DNA of 64,000 nucleotides, taken from assembly GCF_033568475.1 (NCBI RefSeq), contig NC_133122.1:157411361-157475360 (forward strand), in the 5' to 3' direction. Source of the stretch: Henckelia pumila (lineage: Eukaryota > Streptophyta > Magnoliopsida > Lamiales > Gesneriaceae). Below, piece by piece: positions 45,944 to 58,006 of the stretch (positions are counted from its first letter, which is position 1; each line of letters starts with the position of its first letter). A program made the translations under genes and the position numbers. The notes under the pieces were generated by a model that worked only from the letters and a program-made list of their open reading frames with translations, made no database searches and had not been told where the DNA came from.

Positions 45944-48839
45944 TGAAACGACCCTAACTCTATAATTATTAAATAAATAAATATGCGAAAATTTTTTTTT
46001 TATATAATTACTAAATAAAATATGTACATATATGCCCATACATGTATGCACAGAATAAAAAGATTTAAAAATGAATAAATAAATAAATAAACAATTAAAT
46101 ACTTAAATAAAAATGCATTCTTTAAAATAAAATAAATATCTGAGTCAAACATTTAGTTAAAAAAACTGCATAAATAAAATGATTAAAATTTGCATGCACT
46201 GACAATAATCAATAAAATAGTCAAAACTCACAACCACTGAAAAATAATATAAAGTGTGTAACGTGCTGACATAATCAAAAACATGCATGTGACTCAGACA
46301 TCTATCACGGTCACGGGGTCACTGCATGTCCGCTCATACATCCTCGCCTCCAGTGGGTACAACATCACCCTCAACGTACTCACCTGCACCATACCAGTGT
46401 AGTGAGCCTAGAGGCCCAACATGCTAACATAACAAGGGTTTAAAATAATTTAAAACAATTAAATACTAATACATACATATACATGAATGAGCATGCTTGA
46501 AAATTTCATAACATAACTTAACTTAAATAAACTTAAATAACATAATACATAACATTGTTGAGCAATTAATTTTCTAACATCGCATGGTTGTATCCGTAGT
46601 GTAACCTTAAATCATACATTAAATACTGATCAGCGTGGAAACCAACGTACGTGGCGGTGACGAATCACCTCTTAAATTGGCAGTAAACTGCCCTTCAATA
46701 GGTCACATATGGGGACGAATCCCCCTTAAATTGTCACACTACTTCAACTTCCAACATAAAATATTTTATTATTCCTCAACCTTAAACATTTAATTATGCA
46801 TAAAATTATTTCATGAATGCATGTACTTAAATAAAAATGTGTGTCCTTCATATATATTTAATTTAAATTTCTTACTAACATATAAATATTAAAATAACTT
46901 CAATGCATAAAAATAATTAAATATATATTCAGGACACATGCAATTTTCTCATGGATTGTACTGGACTGCTGGCCTTAACACTCAAGCTCAATTACTTAAA
47001 TCTGGCCCATTAACACTGAGACTGGCCCATTAACATACTTAAGCCCAATAAGATTATTCTAAGCCCAATAAAATAATTTAAAGCCCATTAAAACATCCTA
47101 GGCCCAAAATAACTTAATCTGGCCCAATGGCCCGAAAGCCCAAAGACTGGCCCAATAATTTCCATGGGCCCCCAAGGCCCATAAAAATTAATGGACTCAC
47201 TTAATTAAATTAATTAAGCCCAAAATAAATAAATTTAACTCAAAATAATTAAATGGAGCCCAATTAAATTTTGGGATTTAATTAGGCCCATTAAATACTT
47301 AATTAAACTTAAAACTTAAAAATAAAAATACCCGAGCCCGACGCACTTAACCCGGACCCGGACCCAACTAACATAACCCATGACCCACTGACCCGACCCG
47401 GAACCCACAGCCCGACCCGGACCAGCTAAAAACCCTAGAACCCGAACCCCTCTCTTATCCTTCTCCTCGGCCGCGAGCAGCAGCTTTCCGGGGCTGCTGC
47501 CGCCGTGCTCCGGCCGTCCCCTGGCCGGAGCACCACCACCTACCCCTAGCCCTCTTCAAGACGTTTCCAACAAGCTAAAAACCAGCCCAAACCGATCCCT
47601 AACGAAGGAGAACGAAGCAAAACCATCTATCCCTTAATCTGCTCGCGTCCTGCGCGCGATGCCGGACTTCCGACCGTTCGGCCGCCCAGCTCCGGCCACC
47701 ACTGGCCGGAGCACAACTTGGATTACCTTCCCCTATGTCTTGTGGTTCTAACCCAACTGGAATCAGTCTAAAACACGCCTTATGGACCGAGAACGACCCA
47801 ATCTCCCAACATCGCTCAACCTGCACACCCTAGAACCTGTTCTGAACCAGCTCCTCTCCTGGTCATGCATGGCTCGAACCAGGCAAGCCATTCAATCCTA
47901 GGGACCCTAAGACATCACCCTAGACGTGGCCAGCAGCCCTGGATCAGCCCCTTCCTTAAACGTGAGTATGCATCATGAACAAGCCAACACATGCAGAAAA
48001 ACGTGAATAGTTCATTCAAAATCCAAAGTTTCTTACAAAAATCGAACAGGACAGTACATAATCTGATGCATACACACACAAGTATACCCACTGATATGGT
48101 CTTAAAAAGTGGAAGAAAACATGCCTTTCACCGATGCAAATAAAGAGCTAAGTGCGTAGGACGTTTCCGAGACGACGATTGGACGAAAACTTGACAAAAC
48201 GATCGAAAGTTGGCTATGGAGGCTTGAAGGTTTCTGCTGAAAACGTGAGAATGGGGTGGAAGGAGAAGGTGTCGGCTGATGGAGTTAGAGTAGGATAAGT
48301 TTTTGTTTTAAATTTTGATAATTAGGAATAATCTAGGATAATAACTAACATAAAATAATTAGGTAGATAATATAACATAAATATAAGATTTTAAACTTTT
48401 AAAAATACAAAATAATCTGATATAAAAGATAAATTCCGAAATATAAATTTAAGGGATTTTTAAACATTAATAAAAGTCATTAAAATGACTTATTTTGGCT
48501 AAAAATAAACTCCTAAATAAATATATAATTAAATACTATAATTTTCTTGACAAAATACCTTAAAATATTATTTTGAGGCTCATAAAACTCATAAAATATT
48601 TTTGGCTAAAAATATTTTGGTATCTCATCCGTCCACGTTCCCGTCTACGCGATCAAAACAATTAATTAAAATACTAAAAATCATAAAAATCACTAATTAT
48701 GGGTTAAATGCTTAAAAATAAATTAAATCATGCACAAATAATTCACATAATTATTTAACCCATAAATCTAAAATTTAAATAATTAAATATCCTAATTATG
48801 CATGCGGATTTACGTATTTAAAAAATGCCGGGTGTTACA
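45944..48839 (-). repeat. 3' LTR of chromovirus D
   Basis: 2896 bp, TGAAACGACC ... GGGTGTTACA, almost identical to 53000-55900. Confidence 0.93.
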
Positions 48840-48860
48840 ATTCTCCCCCCCCTTTAATTG
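48840..48860 (-). other. Polypurine tract of chromovirus D
   Basis: On the minus strand AAAGGGGGGGGAGAAT immediately precedes the LTR start TGTAACACCC. Confidence 0.88.
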
Positions 48861-48885
48861 AATTTCGTCCTCGAAATTAAAGTAC

Positions 48886-51497
48886 TTACCCGAACAACTC
48901 CGGGTAGCGAGTCCTCATGTCTGCCTCGGTCTCCCAAGTAGCTTCCTCCTCCGAGTGATTCAGCCACTGGACTCTGACCATCGGTATGACCCGCGTCCTA
49001 AGCCTCCGCTCCTCCCTTGCCAAGATCCGTACTGGTCTCTCCTCATACACTAGATCTGGTGGCAACTGTAAGGGCTCGAAATCCAACACATGCGACGGGT
49101 TGGAGACATATCTCCGAAGCATGGATACATGGAAAACGTTGTGCACTACCGCTAGCCCTGGAGGTAGAGCTAAACGGTAGGCCAACGTGCCAACTCTCTC
49201 CAAGATCTCGAATGGCCCTATATACCTCGGATTAAGCTTGCCTCTCCGGCCAAAACGCACTACTCCCTTCATAGGTGATACCTTCAGGAATACGTGATCA
49301 CCTACAGCGAACTCCAAATCTCGTCGTCTGGCATCTGCATAACTCTTCTGCCGACTCTGAGCAGTCCTCATCCGATCTCGAATCTGAGTCACAATGTCAG
49401 CTGTCTGCTGCACAATCTCAGGACCCAGCAAAATCCGCTCACCAATCTCATCCCAATGCACAGGAGATCTACATCTCCTCCCATACAATGCTGCATAAGG
49501 AGCCATACCTATAGACGACTGAAAACTGTTGTTATAGGTAAACTCCATTAATGGCAGTCTAGTCTCCCAAGAGCCCCGAAAATCAATGACACAAGCTCTC
49601 AGAAGATCCTCGAGAACCTGGATCACTCTCTCAGACTGACCATCTGTCTGGGGATGAAATGCTGTACTGAACAAAAGCCTAGTCCCCAAAGCCGTGTGCA
49701 GACTCTTCCAAAACGCAGATGTGAATCTCGGATCTCTGTCTGACACAATAGACACTGGTATGCCATGCAGTCTAACAATCTCTCTGATGTAAAGCTCTGC
49801 ATACTGTGTCAAAGAATAAGTAGTCCTTACCAGCAAGAAATGAGCTGACTTGGTGAGTCTATCCACAATCACCCAAATCGCTGTGCAACCTCTGGCACTC
49901 CTCGGTAAGCCAACCACAAAGTCCATCGTAATATTCTCCCATTTCCACTCTGGAATAGGAAGAGGTCTAGGTCTAAGAAGTCCTGCTGGACGCTGATGCT
50001 CTGCCTTGACTTGCTGGCAAGTCAAGCACTCTGACACCACTCTCCCGATGTCACTCTTCATCCCGGGCCACCAATACAATAGCTGCAAATCTTTGTACAT
50101 CTTCGTACTTCCGGGGTGAATGGAGTACGGAGATGTGTGAGCCTCTGCTAAAATCTCAGCTCTCAACTGATCGACGTTCGGTACCCACATCCTACCACGG
50201 TACTGAACGATACCATCCTCCACTGTATACAAGAGATTACCTCTAGCCTCATCTCTCTGTCTCCATCGCTGCAACTCCTCATCAGTAGACTGTCCCTCTC
50301 TAATCCGATCTCGCAGAACTGGCTGCACCGTCAACACTGACAAGCTCGGTGCACGACCACTCGGATAACACTCCAAGCCAAATCTCTGAATCTCGCTCTG
50401 TAGTGGTAACTGTACGGTCAAACATGATACCACTGACGACTTCCGACTCAAAGCATCGGCCACTACATTAGCTTTACCCGGATGGTAGCTAATGTCACAA
50501 TCATAGTCCTTCACCAACTCCAACCATCTGCGCTGTCTCATGTTCAACTCCTTCTGTGTGAAAAAGTACTTGAGACTCTTATGGTCTGTGAAAATCTTGC
50601 ACTTCTCGCCATACAGATAGTGCCTCCAGATTTTTAAAGCGAAAACCACTGCTGCCAACTCCAAGTCATGCGTCGGATAATTCTGCTCATGAATCTTCAG
50701 CTGCCTCGACGCATACGCAATAACCTTACCACACTGCATAAGCACTGCGCCTAAACCTAGTTTAGACGCGTCGGTGTACACCACTAACTCCTCGTGTGGT
50801 ACTGTCATCGCTAACACTGGTGCAGTAGTGAGTGCTTCCTTCAGCTGATCGAAGCTCCTCTGACAGTCTGAACTCCAGATAAACTTCGCATTCTTCTTGG
50901 TTAAGGAAGTCAAGGGTACTGCAATAGAGGAAAAACCCTTGATGAACTTCCTATAATACCCTGCCAAACCCAAGAAACTGCGAATCTCCGAAGCATTCTT
51001 CGGAATACCCCAATTCTGCACTGTCTCAACCTTCGACTGATCAACTGCAATCCCATCTCTCGAAATAATGTGGTCAAGAAATGCCACCTGCTCAAGCCAA
51101 AACTCGCACTTGCTGAACTTGGCATACAACCGATGCTCCCTCAAAGTCTGCAAGGCTGCCAGAAGATGCTGTCTATGCTCCTCGATGCTCCTAGAATAGA
51201 TCAAAATATCATCAATAAAGACTATGATGAACTGATCTAGATACGGCTGAAAGACTCGGTTCATGAGATCCTTGAAAACCGCTGGAGCATTGGTCATCCC
51301 AAATGGCATCACTAAGAACTCGTAATGCCCATATCGTGTCCTGAAAGCAGTCTTGGACACATCTGTATCTCTAACACGCAACTGATGATAACCAGATCGC
51401 ATATCGATCTTGGAGAACACTGAAGCTCCCTGCAACTGGTCAAATAAATCCTCTATCCTCGGCAGTGGATACTTGTTCTTCACTGTGACCCTGTTGA
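48886..51497 (-). CDS. Chromovirus D pol: RT-RNase H-integrase-chromodomain
   Basis: An open frame of 865 residues from the RT fingers ([17 protein letters not shown]) through [26 protein letters not shown], the catalytic FIDDILIYS, RNase H ([15 protein letters not shown]), the integrase zinc-binding region ([11 protein letters not shown] ... [11 protein letters not shown]), the DDE core ([22 protein letters not shown]), the GPF module ([16 protein letters not shown]) and a C-terminal chromodomain ([18 protein letters not shown]) ending RYPELFG. The first RT residues lie in the neighbouring frame because of a 1-nt shift near 51500. The chromodomain would direct integration to particular chromatin. 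Confidence 0.92.
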
Positions 51498-52405
51498 GTT
51501 TCTCGGTAATCGATGCACAATCTCATACTGTCATCCTTCTTCTTCACAAATAACACCGGAGCTCCCCATGGAGAAAAGCTAGGACGAACAAAGCCTTTCT
51601 CTAATAGCTCCTGAATCTGCTCCTTCAACTCTTTCATTTCGGTAGGAGCAAGTCTGTACGGTGCCTTAGAGATAGGCACGGTGTCTGGCACTAACTCAAT
51701 GCTGAACTCCACATCTCTCACTGGTGGAATTCCTGCAACATCCTCCGGAAAGACGTCCGAAAAATCACGAACCACCTCTATATCTGATAATGATCTGCTA
51801 GATGGTTCTGAGGCCGTGCCAATACTCGCTAGAAAACCTCGGCAACTCCGTCTCAACAACTTTCTCGCCTGAATAAGAGATATCACCTGAGGAGTACTAC
51901 TGCTCTGAGATGCATAGAAAGTAAACGGGTCGCCTTCTGACGGTTTCACTGACACTGACCTCCGACGAAAATCAATCGAAGCTCCATTGACTGTCAACCA
52001 GTCCATACCCAATATCAAATCAAATCCACTCAACGGCAAAACCACCACATCTGCGCGAATGGAGTGCCCCTGAAGCTCCAACTCCAGTTCTCGAATGACA
52101 CTAGAGGTAGTAATAATCTGTCCTGATGGCATAGTGACATCATAACCACTGTTGGCAATCTCAGGTGTGATGCCTATCCGTCTGATAAACTCTAGGGAGA
52201 TAAAAGAATGTGTAGCCCCTGAATCTAGCAACGCAAATGTGGAGTTTCCTCCTACTAGAATTCTCCCGATGATTAAGGAGGTATCTAGGTCTGCCTCCTC
52301 AGCCTGCATAACAAACACCCGCCCAGTGGTGTTCTTCTTCCTTGAGCAGTTGTATGCCCCATTCCCTAGCTCCTTGCAGTGGTAGCAAACGTTGGAACCG
52401 ATCAA
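51498..52405 (-). pseudogene. Chromovirus D gag tail, protease and RT start (frameshifted)
   Basis: It opens near a zinc knuckle, [14 protein letters not shown], in which Asn stands at the position of the zinc-binding His of CCHC. The aspartic protease follows ([16 protein letters not shown], then [12 protein letters not shown]), then the linker to RT ([27 protein letters not shown]). After CIDYRE one extra A in a short A-run shifts the frame, giving ETQQGHS in place of the usual LNRVTVKNK. The downstream frame resumes in 48886-51497. Confidence 0.85.
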
Positions 52406-52429
52406 ACACTGACCTGAGTGAGGCCTCTG

Positions 52430-52852
52430 ACACTATGGGCACAAGGGAACTACTCCTGTCTTAGGGGCCCCGCCCCTCTGCTGCTGCTGCGGATGGCGCC
52501 CCTAAGGCCTCTGCTGTTGTCCCTGCTGATTCGGGCCCTTAGATGGCCCAGTAAACTGCTTCTTCGCAGAAGGCTGCGAAGATGGTCGATAAGCTCCTGG
52601 CTGTAACTGCCTCTTGCCTTGCTGTTACCTCTGCATCTCTCGTCTCCCTTCCTCAGAACGCAATGCTCTGCTAAGTGCCGCCTCGTAAGTAGTGACATCC
52701 AACATGCGAACGTCATGCTTGATGTCAGCCCGCAATCCACAAACTGTCTCAACTTGTCTGGTGCACTCAGCAAAAGAGGCACGAAGCGACACCCTCTCTC
52801 GAACTGGGTAATGTAATTCACCACATGTTTCTTTACGTAAATCGTCATGCAT
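52430..52852 (-). pseudogene. Chromovirus D gag remnant
   Basis: Only the C-terminal half of gag is present, split between frames: one reads YITQFERGCRFVPLL and SAPDKLRQFVDCGL, the other LRADIKHDVRMLDV, YEAALSRALRSEEGRREMQR. These match the middle of the retrotransposon gag domain. The N-terminal part is missing, since only about 140 bp separate this from the primer site. A Gln/Pro-rich region toward the zinc knuckle is interrupted by stops. Confidence 0.75.
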
Positions 52853-52985
52853 AACTAAGTGGTTTAAAATTAATGCTAACTTAAATCCTTAAAAAAATAA
52901 ATCATACTATAAACACTTAAAACTTACAGACCGGTAGCGTGGATTTCTGAGCTCGCATAGCAATAATGACCCCTCCAAGGACCGT

Positions 52986-52997
52986 GCTCTGATACCA
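52986..52997 (-). other. tRNA-iMet primer binding site of chromovirus D
   Basis: The minus strand reads TGGTATCAGAGC two bases after the 5' LTR end. Confidence 0.92.
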
Positions 52998-52999
52998 AC

Positions 53000-55900
53000 T
53001 AAAACGACCCTAACTCTATAATTATTAAATAAATAAATATGCGGAATTTTTTTTTTATATAATTACTAAATAAAATATGTACATATATGCCCATACATGT
53101 ATGCACAGAATAAAAAGATTTAAAAATAAATAAATAAATAAATAAACAATTAAATACTTAAATAAAAATGCATTCTTTAAAATAAAATAAATATCTGAGT
53201 CAAACATTTAGTTAAAAAAACTGCATAAATAAAATGATTAAAATTTGCATGCACTGACAATAATCAATAAAATAGTCAAAACTCACAACCACTGAAAAAT
53301 AATATAAAGTGTGTAACGTGCTGACATAATCAAAAACATGCATGTGACTCAGACATCTATCACGGTCACGGGGTCACTGCATGTCCGCTCATACATCCTC
53401 GCCTCCAGTGGGTACAACATCACCCTCAATGTACTCACCTGCACCATACCAGTGTAGTGAGCCTAGAGGCCCAACATGCTAACATAACAAGGGTTTAAAA
53501 TAATTTAAAACAATTAAATACTAATACATACATATACATGAATGAGCATGCTTGAAAATTTCATAACATAACTTAACTTAAATAAACTTAAATAACATAA
53601 TACATAACATTGTTGAGCAATTAATTTTCTAACATCGCATGGTTGTATCCGTAGTGTAACCTTAAATCATACATTAAATACTGATCAGCGTGGAAACCAA
53701 CGTACGTGGCGGTGACGAATCACCTCTTAAATTGGCAGTAAACTGCCCTTCAATAGGTCACATATGGGGACGAATCCCCCTTAAATTGTCACACTACTTC
53801 AACTTCCAACATAAAATATTTTATTATTGCTCAACCTTAAACATTTAATTATGCATAAAAATTATTTCATGAATGCATGTACTTAAATAAAAATGTGTGT
53901 CCTTCATATATATTTAATTTAAATTTCTTACTAACATATAAATATTAAAATAACTTCAATGCATAAAAATAATTAAATATATATTCAGGACACATGCAAT
54001 TTTCTCATGGATTGTACTGGACTGCTGGCCCTAACACTCAAGCCCAATTACTTAAATCTGGCCCATTAACACTGAGACTGGCCCATTAACATACTTAAGC
54101 CCAATAAGATTATTCTAAGCCCAATAAAATAATTTAAAGCCCATTAAAACATCCTAGGCCCAAAATAACTTAATCTGGCCCAATGGGCCCGAAAGCCCAA
54201 AGACTGGCCCAATAATTTCCATGGGCCCCCAAGGCCCATAAAAATTAATGGACTCACTTAATTAAATTAATTAAGCCCAAAATAAATAAATTTGACTCAA
54301 AATAATTAAATGGAGCCCAATTAAATTTTGGGATTTAATTAGGCCCATTAAATACTTAATTAAACTTAAAACTTAAAAATAAAAATACCCGAGCCCGACG
54401 CACTTAACCCGGATCCGGACCCAACTAACATAACCCATGACCCACTGACCCGACCCGGAACCCACAGCCCGACCCGGACCAGCTAAAAACCCTAGAACCC
54501 GAACCCCTCTCTTATCCTTCTCCTCGGCCGCGAGCAGTAGCTTTCCGGGGCTGCTGCCGCCGTGCTCCGGCCGTCCCCTGGCCGGAGAACCACCACCTAC
54601 CCCTAGCCCTCTTCAAGACGTTTCCAACAAGCTAAAAACCAGCCCAAACCGATCCCTAACGAAGGAGAACGAAGCAAAACCATCTATCCCTTAATCTGCT
54701 CGCGTCCTGCGCGCGATGCCGGACTTCCGACCGTTCGGCCGCCCAGCTCCGGCCACCACTGGCCGGAGCACAACTTGGATTACCTTCCCCTATGTCTTGT
54801 GGTTCTAACCCAACTGGAATCAGTCTAAAACACGCCTTATGGACCGAGAACGACCCAATCTCCCAACATCGCTCAACCTGCGCACCCTAGGACCTGTTCT
54901 GAACCAGCTCCTCTCCTGGCCATGCATGGCTCGAACCAGGCAAGCCATTCAATCCTAGGGACCCTAAGACATCACCCTAGACGTGGCCAGCAGCCCTGGA
55001 TCGGCCCCTTCCTTAAAAACATGAGTATGCATCATGAACAAGCCAACACATGCAGAAAAACGTGAATAGTTCATTCAAAATCCAAAGTTTCTTACAAAAA
55101 TCGAACAGGACAGTACATAATCTGATGCATACACACTCACACGTATACCCACTGATATGGTCTTAAAAAGTGGAAGAAAACATGCCTTTCACCGATGCAA
55201 ATAAAGAGCTAAGTGCGTAGGACATTTTCGAGACGACGATTGGACGAAAACTTGACAAAACGATCGAAAGTTGGCTATGGAGGCTTGAAGGTTTCTGCTG
55301 AAAACGTGAGAATGGGGTGGAAGGAGAAGGTGTCGGCTGATGGAGTTAGAGTAGGATAAGTTTTTGTTTTAAATTTTGATAATTAGGAATAATCTAGGAT
55401 AATAACTAACATAAAATAATTAGGTAGATAATATAACATAAATATAAGATTTTAAACTTTTAAAAATACAAAATAATCTGATATAAAAGATAAATTCCGA
55501 AATATAAATTTAAGGGATTTTTAAACATTAATAAAAGTCATTAAAATGACTTATTTTGGCTAAAAATAAACTCCTAAATAAATATATAATTAAATACTAT
55601 AATTTTCTTGACAAAATACCTTAAAATATTATTTTGAGGCTCATAAAACTCATAAAATATTTTTGGCTAAAAATATTTTGGTATCTCGTCCGTCCACGTT
55701 CCCGTCTACGCGATCAAAACAATTAATTAAAATACTAAAAATCATAAAAATCACTAATTATGGGTTAAATGCTTAAAAATAAATTAAATCATGCACAAAT
55801 AATTCACATAATTATTTAACTCATAAATCTAAAATTTAAATAATTAAATATCCTAATTATGCATGCGGATTTACGTATTTAAAAAATGTCGGGTGTTACA
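53000..55900 (-). repeat. 5' LTR of chromovirus D
   Basis: 2901 bp. The terminal dinucleotide next to the primer site is TA on the plus strand, where the 3' LTR has TG, so the usual TG...CA is mutated on one side only. Otherwise it is almost identical to 45944-48839. Confidence 0.93.
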
Positions 55901-55905
55901 CTAAC

Positions 55906-56529
55906 ATTTGTAGGGTTGATGTGGCAGGGATATATCCAAGGGTTTGGCTAAAAAACAATGTCAATCCTAAGGATGTAAAGCTCTGGTATGAATTTGGAGC
56001 CTTGGCCTCAGTTTATACAATGTCACCAAGCTTTCCGGAGATATCACAGTTACCAAAATGGATTCAGGAAGCAGTCCAAGAAACATGGGCAAATAACGAC
56101 CACTTGTCCAGAGGAGATGTGCTTGAGTTATACTTTTTCAGTGCAGCTCCGGAACCAACAGTGAAATGATCACACGAACCCTTTCATTTCATCAAGCTAA
56201 GGAGACCTGATATAAATTGTCACAAATTTATCAAGGATCCTAAAACTGAAGAAATACCCTTAGTGTCCACTTTCGGGGAAAATGAGATCTCAACCAGAAG
56301 AGCATGGGGTATTTGGGTCTGTCTTACTGAGATGGACAAAGTCAAATTTCCATTTAAATTTTATCAGAATTCAGTGAATGGATCGTTCCTGTTAAACACA
56401 ATGACAGAAAAAACTACAGCCTTGGCGGAAGAACTCTTTGAAAAGAAGAGAAATCTTTTGTGGAACAACAAGCTGTCGGGGAGTAAAGAAACTCGCCGAA
56501 AATTTTGTAACATGACTCATATTGGATGA
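55906..56529 (+). pseudogene. Transactivator-like ORF, segment 3
   Basis: The C-terminal part of the viral ORF resumes after the chromovirus (GIYPRVWLKNN, WYEFGALASVYT). A TGA at 56167-56169 interrupts the frame, which is otherwise open in the same phase to TGA 56527-56529 (WGIWVCLTEMDK, AEELFEKKRNLLWNN). Counting only one copy of each target duplication, the three segments share one reading frame. Assignment to the transactivator/inclusion-body class is from gene order. Confidence 0.65.
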
Positions 56530-56757
56530 TAGTCAGAGAATATCTGCTCAGAATGCCCAAATCAGAAGGAGCCAGAATTTGGAAAAACCTTAGACCCCGA
56601 ACGGATCGAAAGGATTTTTCCGAGACAAGCAAAGGTGGACAAGGACCACTGAAGATGCGTTTTCACAGGGGCCTACTTCAAAAGCAAAAGATGCCCCGAC
56701 AACAATAAAGCAAACATGTGAGGAGAATAAAGTCAAAAGAAAGTGGCAGGCATGTGA

Positions 56758-56868
56758 TTCCTCCACTAGTAAAAGATGTCATCAATAATGGCATAAAGAA
56801 TACAAGACAGCTGCCTCCTCTACTAGTAAAAAATGTCATCAATAATGGCATAAAGAAACACAAGACAT
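56758..56868 (+). promoter_or_regulatory. 57-bp tandem repeat upstream of the viral promoter
   Basis: Two units, starting near 56758 and 56816, share 'actagtaaaa' and 'atgtcatcaataatggcata' at a 57-bp spacing, 50-150 bp upstream of the TATA box. Position and duplication suggest enhancer elements of the pregenomic RNA promoter. Confidence 0.65.
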
Positions 56869-56914
56869 CTGTAAGATTTCCTGAAGTTTCTCGGTGAAAC
56901 GAGTGGAACCTCAG

Positions 56915-56981
56915 CTATAAATACAAGCGTTCAAGGAAGCTGAAAATATCGATCATTCCCTTCAGTTTTCTTACAAATAAA
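56915..56981 (+). promoter_or_regulatory. Pararetroviral pregenomic RNA promoter and poly(A) signal
   Basis: TATA box CTATAAATA at 56915-56923 after the last ORF, in a GC-richer context. An AATAAA at 56976-56981 lies about 30 nt after the expected start site, as in caulimovirid terminally redundant RNAs. A U-rich leader follows to about 57180. Confidence 0.7.
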
Positions 56982-57184
56982 TTATTGTAATATTTCTCTT
57001 TCTATTGTATTAAGTTTTCTTTCATGTATTTCAAGAACAAAGCTACTATAAGTAGCTAAACAAGTTGTCTTTTCCTCTTCAAAGGAGTTGATTTATGTAA
57101 TAATATTATGTCTGAATAATTTGTTTAAAGCCTCTTGTTCTTTCATGCTCATATTTTATAATTAAATTTATATATCATACGCCT

Positions 57185-57750
57185 TAAGGTAGAAAACGAA
57201 TTAAGGCTGTGCTGGATGTCGTTGAAGGAGCTTGTGCAGAAACCATCTGTTGTGACTGCGTGGTTGGAGTGTGATGAGCACTTCGTAAAACTCGGCAGGT
57301 ATGACCCGACGACATTTTGGTCAAAGAGGTATTTGAATTTAATTTACCTTACGGAAGCATGTTGGACCCTAATTCGGAGTATATCGGCTGAAAACCTTGT
57401 GTAACTGATAGTTTTGCATGATCGGGACTGGTTCGATAGGTTAACAATGCCACGTACAAAAGATTAGTTACTAAATAATATTTAATTCAAAAATGGGGAC
57501 CACTAAGGAGTTAAAATAAAGAAAATTATGGTTATGAAATTAAAATAAAGTTTGAAGGGCTGATAGGGATTTTTAAATCATTTACCCTTAAAATAACTCA
57601 TGGAACTAAGATACGTACTATCATGACAGCTTTAAGAGTTTTCATTCGAGTTTCAATATAAATTTATCCCACCCCTTATCAAACCACAAAAACAATCTAT
57701 CCCACTCCTTATCAAACCACAAAAACTTATTATAAGTTTTTACCGATCAA
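57185..57750. other. Intergenic stretch after the pararetrovirus
   Basis: A short open frame at 57216-57404 (62 residues) has no recognised domain. The rest is AT-rich, and I see no gene. Confidence 0.35.
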
Positions 57751-57754
57751 TTTT

Positions 57755-57885
57755 ATGAAACGAATCTCATACCCAATTCGAGTCATATTTTTTTTATGTC
57801 AAAAGGTATTATTTTTCAATCTAGATATAAATCGAATTGATCCATCTCATAAATATAAATCCGTCTAAGGAGATATGCTCTTATC
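57755..57885. repeat. Diverged short interspersed repeat
   Basis: Words 'gaatctcatacccaattcgagtc', 'ggtattatttttca' and 'aaatccgtctaagga' resemble the TGAGACG...CGTCTCA family at 35707-35808, but the termini are poorly kept. Confidence 0.35.
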
Positions 57886-58006
57886 AAACATTTATCATGC
57901 AACTAATCATATAGCAATACTAACAATAAAGCATTGCCCATATTATATCGATCCAAAAATGCTATAAACGTTACTTAACTGATCCCATGGAAGAAGTCAG
58001 TTCCTA

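Larger units (their letters stand above)
45944..55900 (-). mobile_element. Chromovirus D (Del/Tekay-like), young, gag-deficient
   Basis: A 9957-bp minus-strand Ty3/gypsy element flanked by a perfect 5-bp TSD CTAAC (45939-45943, 55901-55905). Its two ~2.9-kb LTRs differ at only scattered positions. A primer site, polypurine tract, protease, RT, RNase H, integrase and chromodomain are all recognisable. Most of gag is absent, the zinc knuckle lacks its His, and one extra base shifts RT. It sits inside the transactivator-like ORF of the endogenous pararetrovirus, so it is younger than that integration. Confidence 0.93.
38540..57180 (+). mobile_element. Endogenous pararetrovirus (Caulimoviridae), near full length, interrupted
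   Basis: Viral parts run plus-strand in genome order: tRNA-Met primer site (38553), two small overlapping ORFs, capsid, movement protein, protease-RT-RNase H, transactivator-like ORF, then a promoter and leader (to about 57180). After leaving out the solo LTR and the chromovirus inside the last ORF, about 7.3 kb of viral DNA remains, a normal caulimovirid genome size. Separate ORFs with capsid before movement protein and a transactivator-like ORF after pol suggest a cavemovirus/solendovirus-like lineage; the genus is inference. Stops and frameshifts in capsid, movement and pol genes mark it as an inactive fossil. Exact virus-host borders are uncertain by tens of bases. Confidence 0.85.

Noticed and set aside
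57216..57404. 62-residue frame after the pararetrovirus
   Set aside because: No domain, no splice or promoter context and no viral counterpart that I recognise.
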